Assembly (NCBI RefSeq): GCF_900114995.1
Contig: NZ_FOUX01000002.1
Coordinates: 62,001 to 126,000 of the forward strand
From: Chitinophaga sp. YR627
Lineage (GTDB): Bacteria; Bacteroidota; Bacteroidia; Chitinophagales; Chitinophagaceae
Reading direction: 5' to 3'
Length of the DNA stretch: 64,000 bases
Below, piece by piece: positions 17,865 to 28,000 of this stretch (within the stretch, counting starts at the first letter, position 1; each line of letters begins with the position of its first letter). The position numbers were made by a program, and so were the translations under genes. A model generated the notes under the pieces. That model made no database searches. It was given only the letters and a program-made list of their open reading frames with translations, and had not been told where the DNA came from.

Positions 17865-18791
17865 ATGAACAGTATTGTTAAGCTGGAGCGTTTATCACAT
17901 CGCTACACCAGCTCATGGGCAATCCGTGACATCAATATGGAGATCAGCCAGACAGGAATAGTAGGTTTGCTGGGTTCTAACGGCGCAGGTAAATCTACCA
18001 CCATGAACATTCTCTGCGGCGTGCTGAACCAGACAGAAGGGAATGTATTTATCAATGGCATCAATATGCGGGACAACCCGGAACTGGCTAAACAGGCGAT
18101 CGGTTTTCTCCCGCAACACCCTCCTTTGTACATGGACCTGACCGTAGATGAATATCTAATTTACTGTGCCGGACTGCGTCTTATGCCCAAAGAAAAGATC
18201 CAACCCGCCCTGAAAGAAGCCAAAGAGCGTTGTGGTATTGCACATTACAGTCAACGCCTCATCCGCAATCTTTCAGGAGGATATCGTCAACGTGTTGGCA
18301 TTGCGCAGGCTATTATACACCGGCCATCACTTGTGGTGCTGGATGAACCTACAAATGGACTGGACCCTAATCAGATCATTGAGGTAAGGTCGCTGATCAA
18401 AGAGATCGCAACAGACCGCGCCGTGATCTTTTCTTCGCATATCCTGTCTGAAATACAATTGTTGTGCAAAGAGATTAAAATGATAGAAAGCGGCAGAATT
18501 GTATTTGCAGATACGATGGATGCCTTCAACAACTACGTGGAACCTCATAGTGTACTGATGTATATGGAAAATCCTCCTGCTGCAGAAACATTGATGGCAA
18601 CAGAGGGCGTCACTCAGGTAACGTTCCTGACCGAAAGGCAGGTACGTGTTCATTTCAACGGAGATCAGAGCATTTCTGAACGTCTTATCAACATGAGTGT
18701 ACAACAGGGCTGGCGACTGAGAGAGATCAGTCTTGACAAGACCGCACTGGACGAAGTATTTAAACAATTATCCAATCAATCATCACAATAA
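17865..18791 (+). CDS. ABC transporter ATP-binding protein (GldA-like)
   Basis: The protein has 308 residues. Walker A 'GSNGAGKST' (about 36-44), signature 'LSGGYRQRVG' (about 138), Walker B 'LVVLDEPTNGLDP' (about 157) and H-loop 'FSSHI' (about 189) are all intact. A C-terminal extension of about 90 residues matches the GldA/NatA type. It should power the GldG-like permease encoded 6 bp downstream. Linked to SusC/SusD, it may carry imported material across the inner membrane or export a product (inference). Confidence 0.93.
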   Translation: MNSIVKLERLSHRYTSSWAIRDINMEISQTGIVGLLGSNGAGKSTTMNILCGVLNQTEGNVFINGINMRDNPELAKQAIGFLPQHPPLYMDLTVDEYLIYCAGLRLMPKEKIQPALKEAKERCGIAHYSQRLIRNLSGGYRQRVGIAQAIIHRPSLVVLDEPTNGLDPNQIIEVRSLIKEIATDRAVIFSSHILSEIQLLCKEIKMIESGRIVFADTMDAFNNYVEPHSVLMYMENPPAAETLMATEGVTQVTFLTERQVRVHFNGDQSISERLINMSVQQGWRLREISLDKTALDEVFKQLSNQSSQ

Positions 18792-18797
18792 AGCAGC

Positions 18798-21104
18798 ATG
18801 AAGACGGTTCTCAGAATTGCGAAAACAGAACTACGTACTCTTTTTTATTCACCAATAGCCTGGTTCTTACTGATAGCATTCCTGGTGCAATGTGGTATGG
18901 CTTACATTTCCGGCCTGGACGGCAGTGCCAGGACACAGGAAATGGGCGGCATGGGACTGGAATATATGACCCGCCTGACTGACCGCATCTTTGCGAGTAA
19001 AGGCGGTGTATACAGTGTTGTAATGCAGACATTATATCTCTACATACCATTGCTTACCATGGGGCTGATCAGCCGTGAGATCAACAACGGTACCATCAAA
19101 TTACTTTATTCCTCTCCTGTAAAGGTTAGTGAGATCGTGTTTGGAAAGTTCCTGGCGATGATGGTATACAACCTGCTGATGATACTGATACTGAGTATTT
19201 TCATCATTGATGCGCTCCTGCATGTCAATCATGCTGATGCCGGCATGCTGTTATCTGCCTCTCTGGGCTTTTATCTGCTGTTATGCGCTTATTCAGCTAT
19301 CGGCCTGTTCATGTCCAGTCTCACGTCCTACCAGATCGTGGCAGCTGTCTGTACCTTTATCATGGTGGGCATACTGAGTTATGTTGGTACCCTATGGCAG
19401 GGAATTGCGTTCGTGAGAGATCTTACCTATTTCCTCTCTCTCAGCGGACGTACCGAAAAAATGCTGGGAGGATTGATCACGAGTAAAGACCTGATCTATT
19501 TTGTCACGATCATCTATATTTTCCTTGGCCTGAGCATTTATAAATTAAAGGCAGGAAGGGAATCGAAACCATTTGCGGTGGTAGCCGGCCGGTATGCATT
19601 CATCATCATATCAGCATTGACGGTCGGGTATATTACATCCCGTCCGGCATTAGTTGGCTATTATGATGCCACCGCCAATAAATCAAGGACGCTTACACCG
19701 AATGCGCAAAAGATCATTCAGGAACTGGGAGATAGTCCGCTGGAAGTGACCGCTTATAACAACATGCTGGGACAGTTCTACTATTTCGGTGCTGAGGAAT
19801 ACCGCAACATGGACGTGGCCCGCTGGGAACCTTATATGCGTTTTAAAGACAATATTGATCTGCAATATGTCCAGTATTATGATAGTGTACTGGATAACCC
19901 CGGCATGATGCGTTTCTATCCTGGCAAGGACCTTCAGGAAGTAGCCACTCAGCGGGCTAAAGGCATGAATCTGAAGATCTCTGCGTTTAAAACGCCGGCA
20001 GAAATGCGGAAAATCATGGACCTCCGACCTGAAAGTAACCGTTATGTGATGCAGTTGAAATATAAGGACCGTGTTACCTTGTTACGCGTATTTGATGACC
20101 AGGCACAGTGGCCGGGAGAAACTGAGGTAACAGCTGCCTTAAAACGTCTTCTGCAGGCGAAGATCCCCAGGATCGCATTCCTGACAGGCAATCTGGAAAG
20201 AAGTATTGAGAAATCGGGAGAACGGGAATATAATGCCCTGACAAAACGAAACAGTTTCCGTTATGCGCTTGTCAATCAGGGTTTTGATGTAGACACTTTA
20301 TCACTTGAGCAACAGGATGTTCCCGCTAACATCTCCACCCTTGTAATTGCAGATCCTAAAACTGAGCTTAGTACTATTGCGTTACAAAGGATCAGGCAAT
20401 ATATAGACAATGGCGGTAATCTGCTTGTTGCCGGAGAGCCGGGTAAACAGGCCATATTAAACCCTGTATTGCAACAACTGGGTGTACAGTTCATGGAAGG
20501 TACCATCGCACAGCCTAATAAAGATTTAACACCTGACGTAGCACTGCCGTTAATGACTGCAACAGCTGCTGATCTTTCAAAAGCGCTGATAAAGAGCTTT
20601 AAAGATAGTGTGGTTATTTCAATGCCAGGTGCAACCGGACTTGTTTACAAAGACAGCATCTTCCATGCCCAGCCACTGCTGGTAACAGATGCGGGTAAAA
20701 GCTGGTTAAAGAAAGATAAACTGGTCGCAGATTCTGCAGATGTGTTATATAACCCGGCCAATGGAGATGAAAAAATAGCAGTTACTACGGCAGTAGCGCT
20801 TACCCGTAAAATAAACAACAGGGAACAGCGTATCGTGGTGGCAGGTGATGCCGATTTTCTGAGCAATGGAGAACTATCCCGATACGAAGTCAAAACGGCG
20901 AATTTCTCGTTTAACACAGCGATTTTCAGCTGGTTAAGTTATGGAGAATTTCCTATTGACACCTTCCGTCCGGAGGCAAAAGACACCCGTGTGTCTGTCA
21001 GCAGCGATACGGTAGGCTTACTGAAAATTCTCTATCTGTGGATATTACCGGGCTTACTTATCGCCTTTGCCACCATTCTGCTTATCAGGCGTAAAAGGAA
21101 ATAA
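18798..21104 (+). CDS. GldG-like ABC permease with auxiliary domain
   Basis: The protein has 768 residues. The N-terminal 250 are an ABC-2 type permease with about six transmembrane helices ('MKTVLRIAKTELRTLFYSPIAWF', 'NNGTIKLLYSSPVKVSEIVFGKFLAMMVYN'). Then comes a long extracytoplasmic ABC_transp_aux (GldG) domain (about 290-730) and a final anchor helix ('LLKILYLWILPGLLIAFATILLIRRKRK'). It thus joins the roles of GldF and GldG in one chain. It lies between the ATPase (6-bp gap) and the first MutS-like gene (5-bp gap). A role in gliding itself is not implied, since the usual gld genes are absent here. Confidence 0.88.
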   Translation: MKTVLRIAKTELRTLFYSPIAWFLLIAFLVQCGMAYISGLDGSARTQEMGGMGLEYMTRLTDRIFASKGGVYSVVMQTLYLYIPLLTMGLISREINNGTIKLLYSSPVKVSEIVFGKFLAMMVYNLLMILILSIFIIDALLHVNHADAGMLLSASLGFYLLLCAYSAIGLFMSSLTSYQIVAAVCTFIMVGILSYVGTLWQGIAFVRDLTYFLSLSGRTEKMLGGLITSKDLIYFVTIIYIFLGLSIYKLKAGRESKPFAVVAGRYAFIIISALTVGYITSRPALVGYYDATANKSRTLTPNAQKIIQELGDSPLEVTAYNNMLGQFYYFGAEEYRNMDVARWEPYMRFKDNIDLQYVQYYDSVLDNPGMMRFYPGKDLQEVATQRAKGMNLKISAFKTPAEMRKIMDLRPESNRYVMQLKYKDRVTLLRVFDDQAQWPGETEVTAALKRLLQAKIPRIAFLTGNLERSIEKSGEREYNALTKRNSFRYALVNQGFDVDTLSLEQQDVPANISTLVIADPKTELSTIALQRIRQYIDNGGNLLVAGEPGKQAILNPVLQQLGVQFMEGTIAQPNKDLTPDVALPLMTATAADLSKALIKSFKDSVVISMPGATGLVYKDSIFHAQPLLVTDAGKSWLKKDKLVADSADVLYNPANGDEKIAVTTAVALTRKINNREQRIVVAGDADFLSNGELSRYEVKTANFSFNTAIFSWLSYGEFPIDTFRPEAKDTRVSVSSDTVGLLKILYLWILPGLLIAFATILLIRRKRK

Positions 21105-21109
21105 AACAT

Positions 21110-22438
21110 ATGTTATTTACTACAGACAAACAGACGCTGGAAGACCTGAACATCTTCGGGAAGTACGGGGGAGAATCGGTGTATAACATCTTTAACAGGA
21201 CCATTTCCCGTGGAGGCGCTTCGTTAATGGAAGATATGTTCCGGCATCCATTATCAGACCATCTCGCTATTAACCGGCGAAGTGAGATCATCCGGGATTT
21301 CGCGCAGGCGGGTACGGTATATCCTTTTTCTGCTATGCTCTTTGATGCGGTGGAGCCTTATCTTAGTAATACAGATGAACGTACAAAACTATCTGCTGAT
21401 GATCAGTCCATCAGCAAAAAGCTGGCAGATATGATCGCAGCAGATGGTAATATGCAGATGGTTTATAAAGGCGTACAATCACTGGTCGAAATATTGCAGG
21501 GTATACAGTCTTTTATCAGCGGTGGTGAGGGAGGTGCAGCTTATGAAGCGGATAGGAATGCTATCTCTACCCTACTCTCAGCACCGGCTTTCTCACCGGT
21601 GCTGGCACACCGGGGAAAGCTCTCACATGCTACGATCGCAGCCTATGACATCCTCTTCCGCTTCCGGTACCGGGAAGCCATCCAGCAGTTACTGCATTAT
21701 CTGTATTATCTGGACGTATACCTGTCTGTCGCGAAGGTAGCGGCAGAACGTGGATTCATATTTCCTGCCGCACTAGCTCGTGATACATGCAAAGCCAATG
21801 TGGAAGGGGTATATCATCCGCTGTTAAAGAAAGCTGTACCTAATACCATCTGTATCACAGCAGAGAATAATGTACTCTTTCTTACCGGCGCAAATATGGC
21901 GGGTAAGTCGACATTCATGAAGTCGCTCAGTATTGCATTATTCCTTGGCCATATGGGATTCCCCGTAGCTGCTGCTAAAATGGAGTTTTCTGTACTGGAT
22001 GGTATTTATACGACGATCAATCTGCCTGATAACCTTGGTATGGGCGCCAGTCATTTCTATGCGGAAGTACTACGGGTTAAGAAAATAGCCCAGGAGCTAA
22101 GTATGGGTAAACATCTTTTTATTGTATTCGATGAATTGTTCAGAGGTACGAATGTAAAAGATGCATATGAAGCCACCATTGCCATCACTAATGGATTCGC
22201 AGGTAAGCGCAACAGCATATTTGTCATTTCCACCCACATTATCGAAGCCGGTGAAGTATTAAAAGCGCAATGCGGGAACGTACATTTTGTCTACCTGCCT
22301 ACGCGTATGGAAGGACTCAGACCGGTATATACATATATGCTGGAAAACGGTATTACAAATGACCGGCATGGTATGATCATCATTAACAATGAAGGCATTC
22401 TCGAAATGCTGGCAGGCGGACTGACCAAAATGAAATGA
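21110..22438 (+). CDS. MutS-like ATPase 1 (truncated family type)
   Basis: The protein has 442 residues, half the length of MutS (about 850). It lacks the mismatch-recognition domain I and connector domain II and keeps a short core/lever part plus the C-terminal ATPase: Walker A 'GANMAGKSTFMKS' (about 260), a MutS-type 'DNLGMGASHFYAEVLRVKKI' segment, Walker B 'FIVFDELFRGTN' (about 336) and 'FVISTHIIEAG'. Without domain I, classical mismatch repair is unlikely. Its tight place at the end of a SusCD/ABC operon is odd for a DNA-repair protein. It overlaps the next gene by 4 bp. Confidence 0.88.
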   Translation: MLFTTDKQTLEDLNIFGKYGGESVYNIFNRTISRGGASLMEDMFRHPLSDHLAINRRSEIIRDFAQAGTVYPFSAMLFDAVEPYLSNTDERTKLSADDQSISKKLADMIAADGNMQMVYKGVQSLVEILQGIQSFISGGEGGAAYEADRNAISTLLSAPAFSPVLAHRGKLSHATIAAYDILFRFRYREAIQQLLHYLYYLDVYLSVAKVAAERGFIFPAALARDTCKANVEGVYHPLLKKAVPNTICITAENNVLFLTGANMAGKSTFMKSLSIALFLGHMGFPVAAAKMEFSVLDGIYTTINLPDNLGMGASHFYAEVLRVKKIAQELSMGKHLFIVFDELFRGTNVKDAYEATIAITNGFAGKRNSIFVISTHIIEAGEVLKAQCGNVHFVYLPTRMEGLRPVYTYMLENGITNDRHGMIIINNEGILEMLAGGLTKMK

Positions 22439-23712
22439 GCATGAGTTTTACAGCTGATAAACAAACGTTGGAGGACCTGAACCTGCTGGGGAGGTTCAAA
22501 CCAAACTCTATCTACTACCTTTTTAGCAAAATCAAAACCACCGGAGGGGAACGACTGCTGGAACAAATGTTCCAGCAGCCCCTTATTGACCCGGATGCCA
22601 TTAACAAACGTAGCGCTACTTTCCGCTATTTTCAGGAACGGCAGTTGTCTTTTCCTATTAGCGGGGAACAAATTAAACTGGCAGAAAACTATCTCACCAT
22701 GGGTGGTGGGAGCGGCCTCTCATTTATTCTCCGGAAGAAACTGCATGCATTTCTAAACGACGATGGGTATGAAAAACTCTGTGCAGGGCTGGTGGCGACC
22801 ATAGATGTATTACGCACCTTTCGCGACTTTTTACAGCTACTACCTGATTATGAGGAAGCAGTGGCTTTGCGCAAAACATTATCTGATATCAGCTGGCTGG
22901 ATAATGCCAATGACTTTTCTATAATGACAGTGGCACAGTATGACCGTCAGCTGCGGCATCATCATCAGGCGGCAATGGAACAGGTACTGGAGGGTATTTA
23001 CCAGCTGGATGTATATATTACCGTCAGTGATGTGGCCCGCCAGCGGGGTTTCCATTATGCCACTGCCTTACCGGCCTTTCCGGCAGTATTCCGCACCACC
23101 GCTTTACGCCATCCTGCGCTGCCTGCCGGGATCAGCAATCCGGTGTCTCTTGACGAAAATGCTAACGTAATTTTTCTGACAGGCGCTAATATGGCAGGTA
23201 AATCTACCCTGATGAAGTCAATCGGTGTCGCACTTTACCTGGCTCATATGGGCTTCCCGGTAGCCGCAGCAGATATGGAATTTTCTGTCCGGGACGGTCT
23301 CTATTCTTCTATTAATGTGCCTGATAACCTGAACATGGGATACAGTCATTTTTACGCAGAAGTACTCCGGGTAAAGCAGGTAGCGGCAGAAGTCAGTGCC
23401 GGTAAAAATCTGTTAGTGATCTTTGATGAACTTTTCAAAGGTACCAATGTAAAAGATGCATATGATGCCACCTTAGCTGTGACCGCCGCATTTGCCCGTT
23501 ATCATAATTGTTTTTTTGTCATTTCGACGCACATCATTGAGGTAGGTGATGCCTTAAGACAAGATCCTGGTATTCAGTTCCGTTATCTGCCTACTATACT
23601 GGAAGGAGCCATTCCAAGGTATACCTACCTGCTCCGTGAAGGTATTACCAGTGACCGGCATGGCATGACTATTATTGAGAATGAGCAGATACTTGCGTTG
23701 CTGAAAGATTAA
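22435..23712 (+). CDS. MutS-like ATPase 2 (tandem paralogue)
   Basis: The protein has 425 residues and is clearly related to the preceding protein along its whole length, from 'FTADKQTLEDLNLLGRFKPNSIYYLFSKI' to the C-terminal 'GITSDRHGMTIIENEQIL'. Walker A 'GANMAGKSTLMKS' (about 250) and Walker B 'LVIFDELFKGTN' (about 325) are intact. It starts inside the stop of the first gene (ATGA), so both are made together and may form a heterodimer, as MutS proteins dimerise through the ATPase (inference). A second ATG two codons later is possible. A strong terminator follows. Confidence 0.88.
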   Translation: MSMSFTADKQTLEDLNLLGRFKPNSIYYLFSKIKTTGGERLLEQMFQQPLIDPDAINKRSATFRYFQERQLSFPISGEQIKLAENYLTMGGGSGLSFILRKKLHAFLNDDGYEKLCAGLVATIDVLRTFRDFLQLLPDYEEAVALRKTLSDISWLDNANDFSIMTVAQYDRQLRHHHQAAMEQVLEGIYQLDVYITVSDVARQRGFHYATALPAFPAVFRTTALRHPALPAGISNPVSLDENANVIFLTGANMAGKSTLMKSIGVALYLAHMGFPVAAADMEFSVRDGLYSSINVPDNLNMGYSHFYAEVLRVKQVAAEVSAGKNLLVIFDELFKGTNVKDAYDATLAVTAAFARYHNCFFVISTHIIEVGDALRQDPGIQFRYLPTILEGAIPRYTYLLREGITSDRHGMTIIENEQILALLKD

Positions 23713-23744
23713 TTTATATCAGCTGAAAAGCCTGCATGTTTCAT

Positions 23745-23788
23745 AAAAACAAAAGTGTGGTCATACCAGGCCACACTTTTGTTTTTTT
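23745..23788. terminator. Strong intrinsic terminator of the sus/ABC/mutS operon
   Basis: Arms 23745-23760 and 23771-23786 pair perfectly over 16 bp, with core AAAGTGTGG/CCACACTTT. The loop is 10 nt and a run of seven T follows (23782-23788). The left arm begins with an A-run, so it can also end transcription from the other side. Confidence 0.9.
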
Positions 23789-23939
23789 ACTATAATAACA
23801 TTACAAACACCAGCCCATGACTGGGCCGGTGTACTGCTTAAAACCTACAACTGTTACACTTAAAGTGCATCGTATACTAAACTGTTATTGCATGTGATCT
23901 CATGCGATATATCTTAATGGGCACATCGCCTTGTTATTA

Positions 23940-24944
23940 TTAAAATGGCAGCAACGATACCGTTACATTCGCATACGGTATAGTGCTGATCTTATTGGAA
24001 AGGAAATACTTATCAGATCTCTCATTTCGTTCATACTGTCTTGAGGTCAGCGGAGTCAGTACGCCGCCGTTCACCCCTAGCATTAACAGCTTGCCTATAC
24101 GGAATTCCAGTCCGGGGCCTGTTTTCAGATCCACGGAAGAGAAACTCGCATCTGCGGGCAGGACCGCATGTGACAGACGGAAGAAAGATACAGACCCGGC
24201 GATCGCACTACCGAAGGTGAACCAGCTTTTTTTGGATAAGGCGGTTCTGACTCCGATACGTTGCGGCAGACTGATATCCAGTTCCAGCTTATTGGGAAAC
24301 ATATGCCAGTAGACAAACAGCGGCAAGACCGGAATATTAACCGCCGGATCGATGTTCAATAAGAGTCCCAGACTGACATTGGTTGTCCTTGTCTGTTTCA
24401 GCTGGAAGATCATTCCACCTAAGAAACTGATCTTCTGTGCCAGCCGGTAATCATCCGAGAGGACCGTAAGGCTACCGGTATAGATCACCCTGCGGCCAAA
24501 CAATGAATCTACCCGTTGGAAAGAGGCACTTACCCCTACCGTCACCTTATTCATTGCCGTATCCTGCACGTTAAAATCATCCGGCATGTACGCTTTATTG
24601 CTTACCAGGTTCAGGTACTGATGGAACAGGCTGAAAGAGGCTGTGACTTTATTCTTTCCCCAGGCAACTACCGGCACGTTCACCAGCGCAGATGTGCGTA
24701 TCTGGGATATCTTCCCGTCAAACAGGTTATTGCCATAGAGCTTGCCGTTGATATCTGCATTAGATATGAAATCGGTAGAGACCATGACCTGCCGCAAAGA
24801 CACACTCCTGATGGCCGCCTCCCTCATATACACCTTCTTTATTGAATCTACCATTCTCTTCTGCGCGGGTGGCATCTGCCCCTGCCCCATCAGTTCATTT
24901 GTAACAAAAACAGATAAAAGACCGAAGTAAAGGGAGGACTTCAT
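23940..24944 (-). CDS. Exported outer-membrane beta-barrel-like protein, unknown function
   Basis: The protein has 334 residues with a weak signal peptide ('MKSSLYFGLLSVFVTNELMGQG'). The remainder alternates polar and hydrophobic residues in strands ('NKVTASFSLFHQYLNLVS', 'VIYTGSLTVLSDDYRLAQKISFLGGMIF') and ends 'IPYANVTVSLLPF' with a terminal Phe, as in many outer membrane barrels. I do not recognise the family with confidence; DUF6268-like is possible. It follows the RND operon on the same strand after a hairpin, so it may be partly co-transcribed with it. Confidence 0.6.
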   Translation of the reverse strand: MKSSLYFGLLSVFVTNELMGQGQMPPAQKRMVDSIKKVYMREAAIRSVSLRQVMVSTDFISNADINGKLYGNNLFDGKISQIRTSALVNVPVVAWGKNKVTASFSLFHQYLNLVSNKAYMPDDFNVQDTAMNKVTVGVSASFQRVDSLFGRRVIYTGSLTVLSDDYRLAQKISFLGGMIFQLKQTRTTNVSLGLLLNIDPAVNIPVLPLFVYWHMFPNKLELDISLPQRIGVRTALSKKSWFTFGSAIAGSVSFFRLSHAVLPADASFSSVDLKTGPGLEFRIGKLLMLGVNGGVLTPLTSRQYERNERSDKYFLSNKISTIPYANVTVSLLPF

Positions 24945-24983
24945 CAGCTACGTATTTAAATTGTTGTGGTAAAAGAATCCCAG

Positions 24984-25019
24984 GCGGCAGCCGGAACAAG
25001 TCATTTGTTGCAGCTGCCG
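24984..25019 (-). terminator. Hairpin after the RND operon
   Basis: CGGCAGC (24984-24990) pairs with GCTGCCG (25013-25019), with AACAA/TTGTT arms inside. On the minus strand it is followed by a short T-rich tract. It would end or weaken transcription from the RND operon into the barrel-like gene. Confidence 0.5.
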
Positions 25020-25042
25020 TTATCTGGTTATAAAGAATAGGA

Positions 25043-28000
25043 TCAGGTCGTACTTAACCTGGTATCGGGTGTAGATTTCTTCTGGAAGCGGTTCTTCAGC
25101 CGTTCAATGATCAGGTACATGGCAGGCACCACAAACAGGGTCAGGATCATTGAACTGGTCAGTCCACCGATGATCACCCAGGCCATCCCGTTTTTGATCT
25201 CGGAGCCTGCGCCTGTTGCCAATGCGATAGGCAACATACCCAGGATCATTGCGAGGGTTGTCATCAGGATAGGCCGGAGACGTTCTTTTCCGGCTTCAAT
25301 CAGGGCTTCATTCACACTACGTCCTTCTTCTTTCAGCTGATTCGTAAAGTCTACGATCAGGATCGCATTCTTAGACACCAACCCTAACAACATGATGACA
25401 CCGATAATGGAGAAGATATTCAGGGTCTCCATAGCCAGCGCCAGTGCCAGTAAAGCACCGATCAGCGCTACCGGTATAGAGAACAATACCACAAACGGAT
25501 AGATGACACTTTCATACAGGGCCACCATGATCAGGTATACCAGCAGGATGGCGGTGATCAGTGCCAGTCCCAGACTGGAGAATGCATCTCCCTGGTTTTT
25601 CACATCACCTAAATATTCAACAGATATACCTGGCGGCAATTTGATACCGGCTACCTTCTTTTTGATCTCCTCTGCCACGGTTCCCGTCGGACGTCCTGCT
25701 ACATTGGAGTTTATGGTAATGGAGTTCAGGCGGTCGCTTCTTTCCAGGACACTTTCGCCCATAGTTTCTTTTACCTCGGCGAACTGACTCAACACAAAAC
25801 GTTGTCCGTTCGTATTGGCGAACGTGAGGTTTCTCACATCGCTGATATTTGATCTGTCATAGCGGTCGAGGCTCACCAGGATGTCGTATTCGTTGCCGTT
25901 CTGTTTGAACTTACTATTGTCATTACCACTGAATGCATTCTGTAATGCACCACCTACCTGGGTGGCATTGATACCTAACAATGTCATCTTCTCACGATCC
26001 AGTTTTACCTCAATCTGTTGTTTAGGCGCTTTTACTGACAACTGTACAAACTGTGTACCCGCTACGCTGGTCACCTCTTTCATGTATTGCTCTGCAATGG
26101 AGCGAACTGCCTTCAGGTCCAGTCCCTTAATAGCGATCTGAATAGGCGCCTGACTACCGGAGCCGGTGATGGAGGTCGGAGAAGCAGTTACTTTTGCACC
26201 AGGAACGGCAGCGGTCAACTGTCTTTGTATCATGATACCAAACTGCTCCGCCGTCATGTCTCTTTCATCAGCCCCTTTGAGGGTGACGGTCAGTTCTGCA
26301 CGGTTGGCATTATTACCACTTCCTGCTACACCACCACTGATAAAACCGATACTTGAAAACACCTTATCCACTTCCGGACGCTTCATAATGATCTTTTCCA
26401 CTTCCTGGGTCAGCATGTTGGTCTGGTAGATACTGGAGGATGGATTCAGCTCCAGATTGATCATGAGTTCTCCCTGATCTCCCGAAGGGATAAATGAAGC
26501 ACCAATAAAACCTTTTGCCAATAACATGATAGAACCGATGATCAGGACGATCACGCCGGACAATAACCAGCGTTTCTTTCTTAACATCAATACCAGTATG
26601 CGGGCATAACTCTCTTTTGTTCTATCGATCAGGCTTTCAAAGCCCAGGTTAGCTTTACCCCACCAGCTCTTGGGATTAAGGTGTTCCAGACGACCAAACC
26701 GGCTGGCCAGCATTGGTGTGACGGTAAAGGATACAAAGAGGCTCATTAGTGTAGATACCACTACTACCAGGGAGAATTCGCGCAGAATAGCCCCGATAAT
26801 ACCTCCAGACATTGCCAGTGGCAGGAATACTACTACGTCCACCAATGTGATCGCCATGGCCGTAAAACCAATCTCATTACGTCCTTCCAGGGCAGCCGTT
26901 CTTCTGTCTGATCCCATTTCCAGGTGTCTGTAGATATTCTCCAGCACCACAATAGAGTCATCCACCAGAATACCTACTACCAGTGAGAGTGCCATTAAGG
27001 TCATCAGGTTGAGGGAGAAACCCAGCAGGTACATGGCGATGAAGGTCGGGATCATGGAGGAAGGCAATGCCACCATCACAAACATGGAGCTCCGGAAGCT
27101 ATGCAGGAAGGCCAGCATAACAATCCCTACGATGACAACCGCCAGCACCAGGTCTTCCATTACCGCATCGGCAGAACGGAGTGTATAGGTCGACTGATCC
27201 GTAGAAATAATAAATTTCAGCTGGTTGTTTTTATACTGTCCTTCGATACGTTCGAAAGCGGCCTTTACCTGCCGGCTTACATTCACCGCATTGGCATCTG
27301 ATTGTTTGATGATCTGGATACCGATAGAGGGTACTCCGTTGATGTGGTTGATCGCAGTCGCTTTCGCAGTAGCATCCACCACCTCTGCCACATCCCGCAG
27401 ATAGATACTTCCCTTGCCTGGTTGCTGACGTACGATCAGGTCACGCAGTTGCGCAACAGATGCTACGTTTGCGTCGTATTGAATTGTGAACTGTTGTTCT
27501 GTTGTTTCGATACTACCGGCAGGAAATGACTGGTTGGCATTATTGACCGCATTCGTCACATCAGAGATGCTCAGGCCATATGCCCACAGTTTGCTCTGAT
27601 CGACATTGATCTGAATCTGTCTTTCATCTCCACCGATAATATTAACCTGTCCCACACCAGCTACGTTCTGCAGGATCGGGCGCAGCTGTTTATCTACGAA
27701 TTCATACATTGCAGCAGGCGTCAGATTGGAAGTAACCCCGGCCCGTACGACAGGCGCTTCTTCCAGGTTGACCTTATTCACCAGCGGCCGGTCGGCATCA
27801 TCCGGTAAATCATTGATGGCCTGATCCGCCTTCCGCTGTACGTTTGCTTCTGCTTCGTCGATATTGGTACCGCTTTTAAACTGTATGACGATCTGTGAGA
27901 TACCCTCCTGAGAAGTGGAATTGATCTTGTCCAGACCTTCTATCGCCGCAAATACATCTTCCAGCTTTTTAGTAACAGATGTTTCCACCTCTGAGGCCGA

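Noticed and set aside
17865-21104. ABC pair as part of the gliding motility machinery
   Set aside because: Only GldA- and GldG-like similarity is seen; no gldB, gldK-N or spr genes are in the window and the operon context is SusCD.
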